Source of the DNA: Astropecten irregularis | Taxonomy: Eukaryota > Echinodermata > Asteroidea > Paxillosida > Astropectinidae | NCBI GenBank assembly: GCA_963971285.1 | Contig: OZ020244.1 | Coordinates: 8,990,001 to 9,054,000 of the forward strand | Reading direction: 5' to 3' | Length of the DNA stretch: 64,000 nucleotides | In this document: positions 24,093-35,614 of the stretch, in pieces | Layout: each line of letters opens with the position of its first letter | How positions within the stretch are numbered: the stretch's first letter is position 1 | Notes under the pieces: model-generated | Told to the model about the DNA's origin: nothing | The model's input: the letters and a program-made list of their open reading frames with translations, nothing else | The model's database searches: none | Made by a program: the position numbers and the translations under genes

Positions 24093-27000
24093 ATGTCTTC
24101 AAATAGCATTATGGCATCCTGGCTGCATGCACTCTGTTGGGCTCTGAGTTCTTTGCTACTTTTCACCAGTTCTAGCCCTGTGCCTGTCTTCAATTTCATA
24201 TCAGCTGATAGTGTTTTTCATGCTGATTCTACTGGTGTGCTTTCCTGCAACATTTGGGAAGACAGAAGCAAGATTCTGGAGGATTTTGTTGCCAGGTTTC
24301 CTGACAAATTTGAGTGGTTTCAGCTATCCAACACTCCATACACTCAAGCAAGCTGCATCTTTGGTTCACCGCCTCAGCGCTTCCATTGTGTCTATCATCT
24401 CTGCTGCTGTCCTCATGATGCCAGCCTTTGTCCTCAAGATGCCAGCTTTTGTCCTCTTGGTGCCAGCCTTTATCCTCTGCCTACCAAGTCTATTTGTCAA
24501 GCTGATGAGGTGTTCTCCATCAAGGTCTACCATGTCAAGAATGACTTTTGGACAGCAAATTCCAACACTTTCCAACCTGATCTATCAGTAAGTCTGTCCA
24601 ATGACTCACATTCCCATCTGCTGGTACCTTTGGCTTCCAATCTTCATTGTGCAACTCATCTTCATGTATGCAGCTTCATCTCCACCTTCAATTCCTGTCG
24701 GCGTCATCGAAGATTTGCTAAAAGCCCGATCTCCTACTATCCAAACTCATCCTCATCTTTCCAAGTTCAACTCTCAGGTGATGTTCACCCAAATCCTGGT
24801 CCTGACAGTTCAACTTCTACCAAAGCTTCGGTCAACAAACGTTCTGAACTGCATCACTCTGAAATCAACTGTGTTTTATATAATGCCAGAAGTCTTGTCA
24901 ACAAGCTTCATTTATTTCAATCTGACCTCATTGTTAATAATATTGATATTGCCTTTGTAACTGAATCCTGGTTAGATGCTACTGTACTTGATGGTGAATT
25001 TAATCTGAATCCTAAATACTCTATTTTCAGAGTGGACCGCAACAGACACGGCGGTGGTGTATTTATTAGTGTATCTAATCATTTGAAACCTTTACGATGT
25101 AGTAAATTTGAGCACCCTGATCTTGAATTGTTGTGGGTAGAAATATCATGTAACAGAGGCTCCATGTTATTAGGGTGTTTATACAGACCTCCTAATGCTA
25201 GCTCCAAATTTTTTGAGAATTATGAATCTGTGCTGGAATCAATTTCACCTTTTGCTCACAACTACCTTGCTATAGCTTTGTTGGGTGATTTTAATATTGA
25301 TGTTAACACTGATGTTCCTAATGTACAACGTTTACATGATATTTCCAATGTTCTTAACTTCAGTCAACTTGTAGAGTTTATTACTCGCCCCCGTGAGGCA
25401 GAAATCTCTGGTTCTACTATTGACCTATTGTTCACTAATCGACCGGATTTATTCAATGATACTCGTGCTCTGCCTAGCCTAGGTAACAGTGATCATAATG
25501 GTATTGGTTTTGAGATTGTGACAAGTTTCTCTGTAAAGAAAATCACTCGTATGTTTTATCAGTACAACAAAGCCGATGTTAATGTTTTATGTAACACTTT
25601 AGACAGTATTCCTTGGGATACATGCTTTTCTTCTGAATATGATGCTGATGAAGTCTGGGTTAGATTTAAAGACTTGCTGTTTGCTGCGATTAAGGATAAT
25701 GTGCCCATTGCTGGACAAAAAGGTAAAAAGCGCAGTCCTTGGATTACTAGAGAAATCATCAAGCTTAGCCGGAAAAAGCTTCGGGCCTTCAAAGCTGCAA
25801 AACGTAATCCGGCTAACATTTCCTTGTTTGATAAGTATAAATGTATACGTAATCAGGTTAAATATGCCACTGCTAAGTCATATAACAATTTTATCAATGA
25901 ACTTTGTCTTGACTGCCCTAACAATCCCAAGAAATTCTGGTCATTCGTTAGCAGCCAAAGAAAGAAAGGCTGTCCTAGCAACTTTCACAATGGTGATTCA
26001 AATTCTGCAATCACGGACATTTCAGACATTGCAAACAACTTTAACCACATTTTCCAAAACAACTTCACCCGGGACTCTCACTCTTATTCATCTCCTCAAT
26101 CTTGTAACCATCTGCCTTCTGAGTTCCGTCTAACTGACATCGTTGTGACAGCATTTGAAGTTAAGAAGTTGCTAAAGAATCTTGACATACATAAGTCTGC
26201 AGGACCTGATGAGATTTCTCCACAATTCTTGAGCATTGCTAGTGGCAGCTTGGCAAGACCTTTGGCTAGATTGTTCAATTTTTATCTCTCCACTGGCAAC
26301 ATTCCTACAGAGTGGAAACTTGCTCACATTGTACCTCTTTTCAAATCTGGTGCTCCTTATAATATGTGTAATTATAGACCGATTTCTATTTGTTCTGTAG
26401 TTTGTAAAACTTTAGAAAAAATTGTAAGTAACCACCTTGTAAATCATATGTGCAGACGGGGCTTAATTAGTGATGTTCAACATGGGTTTTTTCCTAAGCG
26501 ATCTTGTGTAACTCAGTTATCCACTCTTTATCACGAATGGGCTGAGGTCATTGATGTCTGTAACCCACCTCGAATCGATGTTATCTTTTTAGATTGGTCT
26601 AAAGCTTTTGACAAAGTAAGCCACAACTTATTGTTAGATAAATTGCATAAATTCGGTATTTGTGGCTCTATTTTATCATGGTTCAAATCATATCTCTGTA
26701 ACAGATCACAAAGAGTAATTTTTCAAGGGTCCCAATCTGAATTGTTAGACGTTTACTCTGGTGTTCCTCAAGGCTCTGTTCTTGGGCCTCTGCTTTTCAA
26801 TATTTTTGTATTTGACCTCCCATTTTGTGTACAATCTAGTCTTAGGCAATATGCTGATGATACTGTTCTATATAGACCCATTACCTCAGATCGTTATACT
26901 GTAATTCTTCAGAATGACTTAAATAATCTAATTAACTGGTGTAATATTAATCACATGTCACTTAATCCTAAGAAATGTAAGCTTATGACTGTTACTCGTA

Positions 27001-27701
27001 GTAGACATCCTCCTAGTCCTATTTATAATATCGGCTCAGATCCTCTTGAAATGTTTAGTCAATACAAGTATTTAGGTGTCGTCATCTCTCGTGATCTCAG
27101 CTGGAAGAACCACATTAATAGTGTTACATCTAAAGCTACTAAACTTTGTGGTTTTATTAGACGGTTTGTAAATAGTAATAATCCTACTGTTCTGGTTAAA
27201 TTGTATACATCCCTTTGTAGACCTGGCATGGAATATGCAGCTCCTGTCTGGTGCCCCAGCCTACACAGTCACCAAGCACTTATTGAAAAGGTTCAGAGGC
27301 GTTTCACACGTTCTTGTCTTGGCCTTCCTAAAAGAGCCAGACCTCATGAGGCAAATATCGATTACCCTCTAAGATGTTTACAATTAGGAATTCCTTTGTT
27401 GTCCAATAGACTGCACTTTTTGTCAATTTCCTTTGTTGTTAAATGCTTGTATAATTTATTTGATGTTCACATTCACAGATACATTACCCTCAACTCTAGA
27501 CATTCTGACTCTGTTAAGTTTCTTCATAAGGGGGGTCGGACCAACTGCTTGCACAATTCTCTCTTTGTTAGGTTCCCTAGATTATGGGACAGTCTTCCAT
27601 CTAATGTTAAGGAACAAATTGTTTTTCATTTGCCTAAGTTTAGCAATATGCTACGTAATCATATTCTGTCTCCTGGTAAATCCATTGTATTTCCATCCTA
27701 A
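24093..27701 (+). CDS. Full-length LINE polyprotein: signal-like N-terminus, 2A-like motif, endonuclease, reverse transcriptase
   Basis: One intact 1,202-codon ORF. Residues about 7-33 are hydrophobic and resemble a signal sequence. Residues 229-237 read GDVHPNPGP, matching the core NPGP of 2A ribosome-skipping peptides, with His where Glu is usual. Residues about 250-500 are an AP-type endonuclease (NARSLVNKL, VTESWLD, LGDFNIDV, NSDHNG). Residues about 620-900 are a reverse transcriptase (FLDWSKAFDKVSH, YSGVPQGSVLGPLLF, RQYADDTVLYR), followed by the LINE C-terminal region. It belongs to the CR1/L2/Jockey group; the exact clade needs a tree. An ORF this long without lesions implies a young, possibly active copy. 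The N-terminal 236 residues may act as a separate product if skipping occurs. Confidence 0.9.
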   Translation: MSSNSIMASWLHALCWALSSLLLFTSSSPVPVFNFISADSVFHADSTGVLSCNIWEDRSKILEDFVARFPDKFEWFQLSNTPYTQASCIFGSPPQRFHCVYHLCCCPHDASLCPQDASFCPLGASLYPLPTKSICQADEVFSIKVYHVKNDFWTANSNTFQPDLSVSLSNDSHSHLLVPLASNLHCATHLHVCSFISTFNSCRRHRRFAKSPISYYPNSSSSFQVQLSGDVHPNPGPDSSTSTKASVNKRSELHHSEINCVLYNARSLVNKLHLFQSDLIVNNIDIAFVTESWLDATVLDGEFNLNPKYSIFRVDRNRHGGGVFISVSNHLKPLRCSKFEHPDLELLWVEISCNRGSMLLGCLYRPPNASSKFFENYESVLESISPFAHNYLAIALLGDFNIDVNTDVPNVQRLHDISNVLNFSQLVEFITRPREAEISGSTIDLLFTNRPDLFNDTRALPSLGNSDHNGIGFEIVTSFSVKKITRMFYQYNKADVNVLCNTLDSIPWDTCFSSEYDADEVWVRFKDLLFAAIKDNVPIAGQKGKKRSPWITREIIKLSRKKLRAFKAAKRNPANISLFDKYKCIRNQVKYATAKSYNNFINELCLDCPNNPKKFWSFVSSQRKKGCPSNFHNGDSNSAITDISDIANNFNHIFQNNFTRDSHSYSSPQSCNHLPSEFRLTDIVVTAFEVKKLLKNLDIHKSAGPDEISPQFLSIASGSLARPLARLFNFYLSTGNIPTEWKLAHIVPLFKSGAPYNMCNYRPISICSVVCKTLEKIVSNHLVNHMCRRGLISDVQHGFFPKRSCVTQLSTLYHEWAEVIDVCNPPRIDVIFLDWSKAFDKVSHNLLLDKLHKFGICGSILSWFKSYLCNRSQRVIFQGSQSELLDVYSGVPQGSVLGPLLFNIFVFDLPFCVQSSLRQYADDTVLYRPITSDRYTVILQNDLNNLINWCNINHMSLNPKKCKLMTVTRSRHPPSPIYNIGSDPLEMFSQYKYLGVVISRDLSWKNHINSVTSKATKLCGFIRRFVNSNNPTVLVKLYTSLCRPGMEYAAPVWCPSLHSHQALIEKVQRRFTRSCLGLPKRARPHEANIDYPLRCLQLGIPLLSNRLHFLSISFVVKCLYNLFDVHIHRYITLNSRHSDSVKFLHKGGRTNCLHNSLFVRFPRLWDSLPSNVKEQIVFHLPKFSNMLRNHILSPGKSIVFPS

Positions 27702-28016
27702 GTATGCCTTCACCATTAATTAATGATTTATTGATTGACCTATAGTAATTTATTTATTTATTTGTCCACATACATGTAATTGTTTATTTATTGCCTTTAT
27801 TGTTTGTACATTTTGTTTACATGTATTGTTATGCATGGCAGCATTTGGAGAGCCACTCAATTGTGATTTAGTTCGCATTTGGCAATCCTTCGGGGGTGTT
27901 ACCATGCACTGTTTTTCTACTGTTTGGTTTTGTCATTTTGTTAATTTCCCTGTTTGTATTGTGCCTTCTGTTGCTTGCCCTGAGAAATAATAAATGAAAT
28001 GAAATGAAATGAAATG
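27702..28016 (+). other. LINE 3' UTR ending in a pentamer repeat
   Basis: The region after the stop ends in repeats of ATGAA (about 27988-28016), the type of short tandem 3' terminus that CR1/L2-like LINEs use to prime insertion. Confidence 0.65.
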
Positions 28017-28530
28017 CATGTGCTTAATTAGTGATGTATAGGTCTATAGTGTGTATGTGGAACACATGCTGAATTTGCAAATGAATATATAACTAGACAT
28101 TTAAGTGTTCGTGGACGAACACGGAGCTGTTCCGACTTATTTAATCAGCTTTGTAAGCTCTGATGACGTCATGATGATGTCACGGTCAATTTCATGGCAG
28201 CATACTCATGTACATGATGCAGCAAAGCTTTTATAAAAAGAATCATTACCATAGCATTTGTCATTCTTCAGATATGCTGCAAACAAAAATCAGGCTTTTT
28301 CATGACGTCGATCATGATGTCATCATGTTCATTTTTCGAAACAATGCACAACTACATGATATAACAAAGCTTTTGCAAAAAGAATCATTACTGTAGCACT
28401 TACCGTTCTTGAGATATACTGCTAATCAAAAATCAGCTTTTTTGATGACGTCATGATGACGTCACACTAAATTTCGTGGCAGCATGCACAACTACATGAT
28501 ATAACAAAGCTTTTGCAAAAAGAATCATTT

Positions 28531-30470
28531 AGGGTCATTCCGTGTCAATTCAACGCGCTTTGGAACCCGACCGACTCGGATTTCAATGAAATTTGGTATG
28601 CTTATTGGCCTCCATGAGAAACCCTCAGAACCGAAATTTTATGTAATTTGGTCCATTAATTTTTGAGATACGGGTTAACGAACTTTTGACTAATTAGCAC
28701 AATCTGTCGCATTCAAACAGCCATATCTCCAGAAGTAAAAAGAACCTACAGAAATAAATTTTACATCATTCTAAAGCTCTTATAATGGCCTTCATTTTGT
28801 AAAATAAAACTAAATTTTGTTCATGTACGACAAAAAAATTACGTTAAAATTTGACCTTTGACCTCGATTTAAAAAAATGCGTATTTTTCAAAAAGCGTAA
28901 TTTTTTTGTAAATTTTAGCTTGACATGTAAGTAACATCTCCAGAAAAATTTGGAGTGGGCGCTCATATACTTTTGAGTTATGATAATTTAAACATCGGAT
29001 TTCAAGATAAAAGCTGTAAATATGCATTAACATATGCACTGTACATATACTTCTGTACAGGTAATCCATGTATAGTAATGCATGTGCAAAAATATGAAGT
29101 ATTTTGGCCTTTCTAGCCATTTTCAAGTAAGCATAACTACCAAACTGTACAAAAGCCCATCCTTAATCTTTTACATGTTGCTGCTTTCTAAACACTAGGC
29201 CCTACAGTGTATGTCTTCCGGGAAGGGGGGGGGGGCTAGTGTACCTGTCAGCCAAGCATGTTATTAACTAAGGGCTTGTTTGTTCAACACACAGGATCCC
29301 AGATTTGTGGATCAAGATCCTATGCAGGGTACGCTAAAATGGGATCCGGATCCGCTGGATTCGTGATCTTGTGCATTAAACAAACAGGGCTAACCTAGTC
29401 ATCTCCATTCCATCAGAGTTTTTGTTGCAAATTTCATTTCCTTTGCAGGCATCTTTTATGTGTTTAGTCTGTGTAATACTAAAGTTTCCACAATTGTTAC
29501 TATTCTGAGAGTGCATCACGTAATGTGTAATCGTGTATTTAAGCAAACTAGCGATTGTTCCTTCCAGCTACAAACAATGGTACATGTAAACTGTATGCTG
29601 TGTATTCCTTCAGGTTACACAGATACTCTCAGGATATAGTAATAATTGTGGAAACTGTTACAGAAACGAGATACCTGTATGTTTACTTGATGTCTGCAAA
29701 AGAAATGAAATCTGCAACAACAAAAATTCTGATGGAATGGAGATGACTAGGTTAGTTAACATGCCTGGCTGACAGTTCCAGTCCCCCCCCCCCAATATAT
29801 AGGGCCTAGAGCAACATCTAAAACATTAAGGATGGGCTTTTGTACAGTTTTGTAGTTATGCTTTAATACTTGAAAAGGGCTAGATACACTGTAGGCCAAA
29901 ATACCTCATATTTCTGCACATGCATTACTATACATGGATAACATGCACATAAGTATATGTACAATGCACATGTTAATGCATATTTACAGGTTTTATCCTC
30001 GAAATCCGATGTTTAAATTATCAAAACTCCAAAAGTATATGAGCGCCCACTCCAAATTTTTCTGGAGATGTTACTTACATGTCAAGCTAAAATTTAAAAA
30101 AAAATTACGCATTTTGAAAAATACACATTTTTTTAAATCGAGGTCAAAGGTCAAATTTTAACGTAATTTTTTTGTCGTACATGAAAAAATTTTGGTTTTA
30201 TTTTAAAAATGAAGGCCATTATAAGAGCTTTAGAATGATGTAAAGTTTATTTCTGTAGGTTCTTTACTTCTGGAGATATGGCTGTTTGAATGCGACAGAT
30301 TGTGCTAATTCGTCAAAAGTTCGTTAACCCGTATCTCAAAAAGTAATGGACCAAATTACATAAAATTTCGTTTTTGGGGGTTTCTCATGGAGGCCAATAA
30401 GCATACCAAATTTCATTGAAATCCGTGTCGGTCGGGTTCCAAAGCGTGTTGAATTGACACGGAATGACCC
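28531..30470. mobile_element. 1.94-kb foldback (palindromic) element nested in the CRE repeat
   Basis: The sequence starts AGGGTCATTCCGTGTC and ends GACACGGAATGACCC. Arms of about 0.9 kb run almost to the centre near 29540. The uninterrupted repeat unit near 32475 reads through CATTTCCATAG, whereas here the sequence goes CATTT, element, TTTCCATAG. This gives an empty-site comparison and a probable TTT duplication. No coding capacity; ORFs in the arms are mirror images. Confidence 0.85.
29272..29390. mobile_element. 119-bp MITE inside the left foldback arm
   Basis: Ends GGGCTTGTTTGTT and AAACAAACAGGGC are inverted. It is flanked by TAA on both sides (29269-29271, 29391-29393). The right arm of the foldback lacks it and has a single TAA at the same place, so this insertion is younger than the foldback. 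Confidence 0.8.
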
Positions 30471-32750
30471 TTTCCATAGCATTTGTGGTTCTCGAGATAT
30501 GCTGCGAACAAAATTGTCTAATTAAATATTCAAATGACTGTCACATGACTAATTAATTAAGAATTTTAACAAACTCAGTCTTAGGATTAACTTCAGCTTA
30601 TAAGCTTTCAAAAGGTACCACACATAAGCTTACAAGAAAAAGATTATAAAAGATTAGGAATAAACAAACTTATCACACAAAGCTATGGAAGCAAAAAGTG
30701 CGAAGGTATAATAATAACTAGACATTTAAGTGTTCGTGGACGAACACGGAGCTGTTCCGACTTATTTGATCAGTTCTATAAGCTCCGATGACGTCATGAT
30801 GACGTCACGGTCATTCACAAAGCAGCGTGCATCTAAAGTTTCTAAAAAAGCTTTTGTGAAAAGAATCATTACCATAGCTTTTGTCATTCTCAAGATATGC
30901 TGCAAACATAAATTATGCCTTTTGATGACGTCATAATGACGTCACAGTTAATTTCACAACAGCGTGCAAATCTACAGGGTCTAACAAAGCTTTTACTAAA
31001 AGAACCAATACCGTAGCACTTACCGTTCTCGAGATATACTTCTATAAACCAAAAATTACCTTTTTTTAATGACGTCATGATGACGTCACTGTAAATTTCA
31101 AATCAGCATGCACAACTACATGATGTAACAAAGCTTTTACTAAAAGAATCATACCGTAGCACTAACCGTTCTTGAGATATGTTGTTAATAATAAAATCAG
31201 CATTTTTGATAACGTCATGATGACGTCATGGTCATTTCCATAATATCAAACTAACCATGAAATGACTAAATAATCAAAAGAAATAAGCATATAAACTTGG
31301 GTCAGAAAGTGAGCCTCATAACACATCCTCTAGACGATGAACTTTACAGTACTTTCAACATCGTACTACATGTGCTTTCATGCGCTTGAATACTAACACA
31401 CCTTGTTACCGTGGCAACAGTGCATTGCTGGCCTACCTCTTACATAACAGCACATTCCTCAGTCTCTGATCATTTGAGATAAACAATCCCAGCTGCAAAT
31501 AGGTTTACTGAATACAATAATAAAATACATGTACGTGTACACACTACACACACATAATAGGCATATGCTCTGACATAGGGCTTAAAAACAGCCAATTTTA
31601 TGATGTCATGATGACGTCACGGCCATTATCGTGGCAGCATGCACAACTACAGGATATAATAAAGCTTTTGGAAAAATAATCATTTTCGTAGCCCTTGTGG
31701 TTCTCGAGATACGCTGCTTACAAAATTGACTAATAAAATATGCAAATGAGCTGTCACGTGCCTTATTAATAAAGAATGTTAACAAACTCAGTCTTAGCAT
31801 TAACTTCAGCTTATAAGCTTTCATATGATACCTCATGTAAGCTGACCAGAACAAGATTATAGAAGATTAGGAATAAACAAACTTTGGGTGATAAAGTATA
31901 ATAATAACTAGACATTTAAGTGTTCGTGGACGAACACGGAGCTGTTCCGACTTATTTAATCAGCTTTATAAGCTCTGATGACGTCATGATGACGTCACAG
32001 TCATTTCATGGCAGCATACTCATGTACATGATGTAACAAAGCTTTTATAAAAAGAATCATTACCATAGCATTTGTCATTCTTGAGATGTGCTTCAAACCA
32101 AAAATCTGCCTTTTGATGACGTCATGATGTCATCATGTTCATTTTTCGGAGCAATGCACAACTACAAGATGCAGCAAAGCTTTTATAAAAAGAATTATTA
32201 CCATATAGCATTTGTCGTTCTTAAGATATGTTGCTAACATTAAAATCAGTTTTTTGATGACGTCATGATGACGTCACGGAAAATTCTGTGGCAGCATGCA
32301 AAACTACATGATATAACAAAGCTTTTGCAAAAAGAATCATTACTGTAGCACTTACCGTTCTCGAGATATACTGCTAATCAAAAATCATTTTTTTTATGAC
32401 GTCATGATGACGTCACACTAAATTTCGTGGCTGCATGCACAACTACACGATATAACTAAGCTTTTGCAAAAAGAATCATTTCCATAGCATTTGCCGTTCT
32501 CGAGATACGCTGCGAACAAAATGTACTAATTAAATATGCAAATGAGCTGTCACGTGCTTAATTAATGAACACATTTTACAACTCAGTTTCAGTATGATCC
32601 TTAGCTTCTAAGCTTTCATATGATACCTCATCTAAGCTGATCAGAAGAAGCTAAGAAGAGATAAACAATAAACAAACTTACTGCACAAAGCTATGGGAGC
32701 AAAAAGTTCGAAGGAATAATAATAATGTAAAATCCGAACGAAAACAATAC

Positions 32751-32780
32751 CTGTTCCGACATCGGCAATGTCGGAACAGC

Positions 32781-32813
<33 letters not shown>

Positions 32814-32917
32814 TCAGAACAAAAACAAAACCTGTTCCGACATCAGAAATGTCGGAACAGCTAATAAAAACCAGAACGAAAACTAAACCTGTTCCGACAT
32901 AAGAAATGTCGGAACAG
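32751..32917. repeat. Three copies of a perfect 12-bp-stem hairpin
   Basis: CTGTTCCGACAT, five bases, ATGTCGGAACAG occurs at 32751-32779, 32832-32860 and 32889-32917. The loops differ (CGGCA, CAGAA, AAGAA) while the stems are identical. The stem shares CTGTTCCGAC with the leader of the composite repeat, suggesting that it marks the element's other end. A (TAA)n microsatellite separates the first two. Confidence 0.8.
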
Positions 32918-33040
32918 CTAATTATAGAACACGGGCTAACACTATTTTCTGACGGTGTTAAGAATGAGTATAATGCAGTTGTCGTCACCAAAGACTGCGT
33001 ACAATGTAAATGTTATCACGATGGTAATCAAAAAACGAAC

Positions 33041-33632
33041 CTCATCACTTGAAAAGTTAGCAACATCTGCCCAATCCAATTGATGACCGTTCCGAGTCGA
33101 CTGGGATTCATCTAGAGTTACAGTAGCTCCTACATCCTCTGAGACTGAATCGCCAGGCTCAACATCGGCAACATCATCCAGTCTTCTTGAACTTGAAGGA
33201 GACTGCGTTTCGCAAAAAGCTGAGAAGGGAGGCCCAAAACAATACATTCAGAAAATAAGCAACGAAATGGGGTATACCAATAAGAACAGAAATTCAAATA
33301 TATATATATATTCCGATTTCGGAAAATTGTAAAAATAACCATTTTGTGACAAGCAAGCAAGCAAACAAACCTCTATATGCATGTAGCAAAGAAATAATAA
33401 ATCTCATATTTGCTTGTTTGATCGTTGTTGTTGTTTTTGTTATCCTTTCCCTGTATGTCTTAAGCCAAATGTCATTGTTACCTGGTGTAATTAAACTTGA
33501 CAAAGAAGATGCCGTCTCTATCTCGCTACACGTCCATGTGTTATCACGGTTGTATCTGCGTTTGTGGTAGTAGAATGACCGCCGGGAAAGATTTCTGGAA
33601 CAATTCGGGCAGATTTGACGTTTCTCCTTCAT
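33041..33632 (-). pseudogene. 5' exons of an EnSpm-like transposase (second copy)
   Basis: Exon 1 (33632-33482) starts MKEKRQICPNCSRNLSRR and carries a CxxC...H zinc-finger pattern, ending at a donor CAG/GTAACA. Exon 2 (33219-33041) follows an acceptor ending TTCTCAG; it joins in frame (1+2 phase) and encodes acidic sequence (DDVADVEPGDSVSEDVG), with a donor GAG/GTTCGT. This zinc finger plus acidic linker is the usual start of animal EnSpm transposases; the remaining exons are absent because the CRE repeat lies where they should be. The ORFs at 33130 and 33294 that cross the intron are incidental. Confidence 0.5.
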
Positions 33633-34440
33633 TATACTAGTGGATTTCAATAAACAAAAATATAAAATTTTAGTCCCGTAAAAGTGGTTTAATTGGACAC
33701 AAATATCATTTTCAAGCCTTCGAATTCAAGAAAATTATTCAATGCAGTCTAAAACTTCATTCGCCATGGACAAAAGTATAGGGCCTATCTCCTTTCGAAA
33801 AAAAAATCCTGTGTAGAAATTTATTACAATTAAAATAAGCCTACTTTCTGATTGTTTTATTCTGACTGACACAATTTCTGGTATGTTTTTTTAGGTAAAT
33901 GCCCTATATCTATAACATTTTAAATATTAAATTGAATTTTAAAAAATCATAACACTAAAAACTCAGTCAAATTGACTGTTCTAACTTACTTGAAATTCGG
34001 ATTGAGTGGCGGGTGACAATGGGTAAGAATTAGTCGCTTTTGAAGTTTACTCTTGCTATATACTGCTGGCTCGACAGAAGTGCATGTGTTCCACAGGATC
34101 GGGAGTACCTTCCTCTTTTTATTTCATCAATTGCATCTGCTTACTGTACAGCATTGAGCAAGCTTTCTTTTTCTTGGTTTGTGTGGTCTAAGCAGGACTG
34201 ATTTAATAGCTGATTAACCCCCCAAGACGATCCGACCTATACGTAACACCGGGATCCAATTGCAAAATCCCCCCGTCCTATATTGGTCGCTGAAAAATGG
34301 CGGGCAAAACAGTTCGAGTTATGTCTATTGCTCATTGATTGGTTGTAATCGTAATTGCCCGGCATTTTCAAGTATTCCCCATTTTCGTCGTCTCGTTGTA
34401 TCTACACATAGGGGCCTACTCATAACGGTAACATCTAAAC
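33633..34440. other. Non-coding stretch, likely promoter side of the two-exon gene
   Basis: No supported gene. A frame through 34260-34400 reads CSLIGCN, faintly like the start of a THAP domain, which is too weak to call. Confidence 0.35.
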
Positions 34441-35614
34441 ATGAATCGCGCACGGCAAGTTTCCGCTCCGTCTCGTCGGAGGCTTTTCACACAAGATGTT
34501 CTGTCGGAATTGGTACAAGAAAATGTCATGGACGAAGACTCGGAAGAAGAGCCCCAAGCCGATGATCTGGATTCGACAATTGATGCTAATTCTCCGTCAC
34601 TTAGTTCTTCAGAATCGGAAACTAATGAATCTGACCTAAATACAAGTACTTTCAATTTCAGTGTACTTTCTGAGAGAAGTGGCGCTTCAAGTTCTTCGTC
34701 GAGAAGTGCTTCGGAGAACGGCTCCTCGGTAAGTTCATTTAATTCGAGACATTTTTTTTTTTAATTTGAGGGTTGCATGATGTTTATTTTTGTGAAGCCG
34801 TGGTTTCTTAATGAAATTTACAAAATCTAGGCCTATTTGCCATCTTATTCCGTATGCCGAGACTTAGAGGGAGTATCACTATCAGCTTCAATGCTTATTG
34901 TAACTTACATGGTTGTGGTTTTCAGATTCTATACAAGACTATAATGAGTCCTGAAGATAATCATGCAAGTGTCGGCAATGACGCATAGCTCTTAACTTTT
35001 AGCCGTGCACTCATGAAAATAACTCCCCCGTCACCGCCGGAAAATAATACAAACTCACTGTCATTAAAGATTTATTTATGAATAGGATTTGTTTCTAGCA
35101 AACTGATGAATTCTTGTATAGGCCTTCTACTCCTACAAATACTTGACACCATTAGGCATAGTCCTGCGGTCAAATTAAAAAGTAGAAGACAAAAACACAC
35201 GTGCCTGTTTCTCATTCTGAAATAACCCATCATGGATGACTTGAATCAATATGTGAAATATCCATGTCTGACATTTTACAGGTCTCAGGTCCACCATCCC
35301 ATATTACCCTGGATATGCTGTACATGCAGAACAAGAAGCTCCAAGAACAATTAAGAAAACAAAGCGAGGAGCTCGAAGCCATAAGAAAGAATGTCACTGT
35401 CGCCAGGGTCGGGACAGACAAATCCAGAGGAAAACGTGTGGACATACAGGGAGCTTCAAGAGACGAAGCGAGGGGAGTACTCTCCCTTGACTTTATGTCA
35501 TCTGAGGACAGCATGTCAGAAGAGGAGGCGGGAGCGAATCTTAACGAACGCAAAACCAGGAGACTCCGAAAACTGCCGTGGGAGCGGTCTAGGCTAACAT
35601 CGTTAAAAAATTAA
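34441..35614 (+). CDS. Two-exon orphan gene, acidic/serine-rich and coiled-coil protein
   Basis: Exon 1 (34441-34728) starts MNRARQVSAPSRRRLF, is basic then strongly acidic and serine-rich, and ends at a consensus donor (TCG/GTAAGT) after exactly 96 codons. Exon 2 (35282-35614) follows TTTTACAG and continues in phase 0 with SGPPSHITLDMLYMQNKKLQ, a heptad-like coiled coil, then the basic tail LRKLPWERSRLTSLKN and TAA. The frame stays open for about 50 codons beyond that TAA (containing AGRSQPS), so the original protein was probably longer. It resembles proteins of unknown function common in invertebrate genomes that seem transposon-associated. I do not know its role. Confidence 0.5.

Larger units (their letters stand above)
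28093..32735 (+). repeat. Three head-to-tail copies of a composite repeat with 140-bp CRE-bearing units
   Basis: Copies begin at about 28093, 30717 and 31906 with the same leader, which holds the perfect hairpin GTGTTCGTGGACGAACAC and GAGCTGTTCCGAC. After it come 3-4 tandem units of about 140 bp, each carrying TGACGTCATGATGACGTCA or a close variant (near 28163, 28303, 28444; 30787, 30923, 31069, 31209; 31977, 32116, 32256, 32396). Each copy ends with a tail containing TATAAGCTTTCA and AATAAACAAACTT. Copy 1 is split by the foldback at 28531-30470; copy 2 has an extra 0.3 kb near 31260-31600. TGACGTCA is the palindromic CREB/ATF site, and nothing here shows that it is used. Confidence 0.8.

Noticed and set aside
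24211..26133. Plus-strand ORFs at 24211, 24601 and 25639
   Set aside because: Shadow frames inside the intact LINE ORF, with no motifs of their own.
32641..32991. 116-codon minus-strand ORF
   Set aside because: Made of the three hairpin repeats and a (TAA)n microsatellite, hence the poly-isoleucine run.
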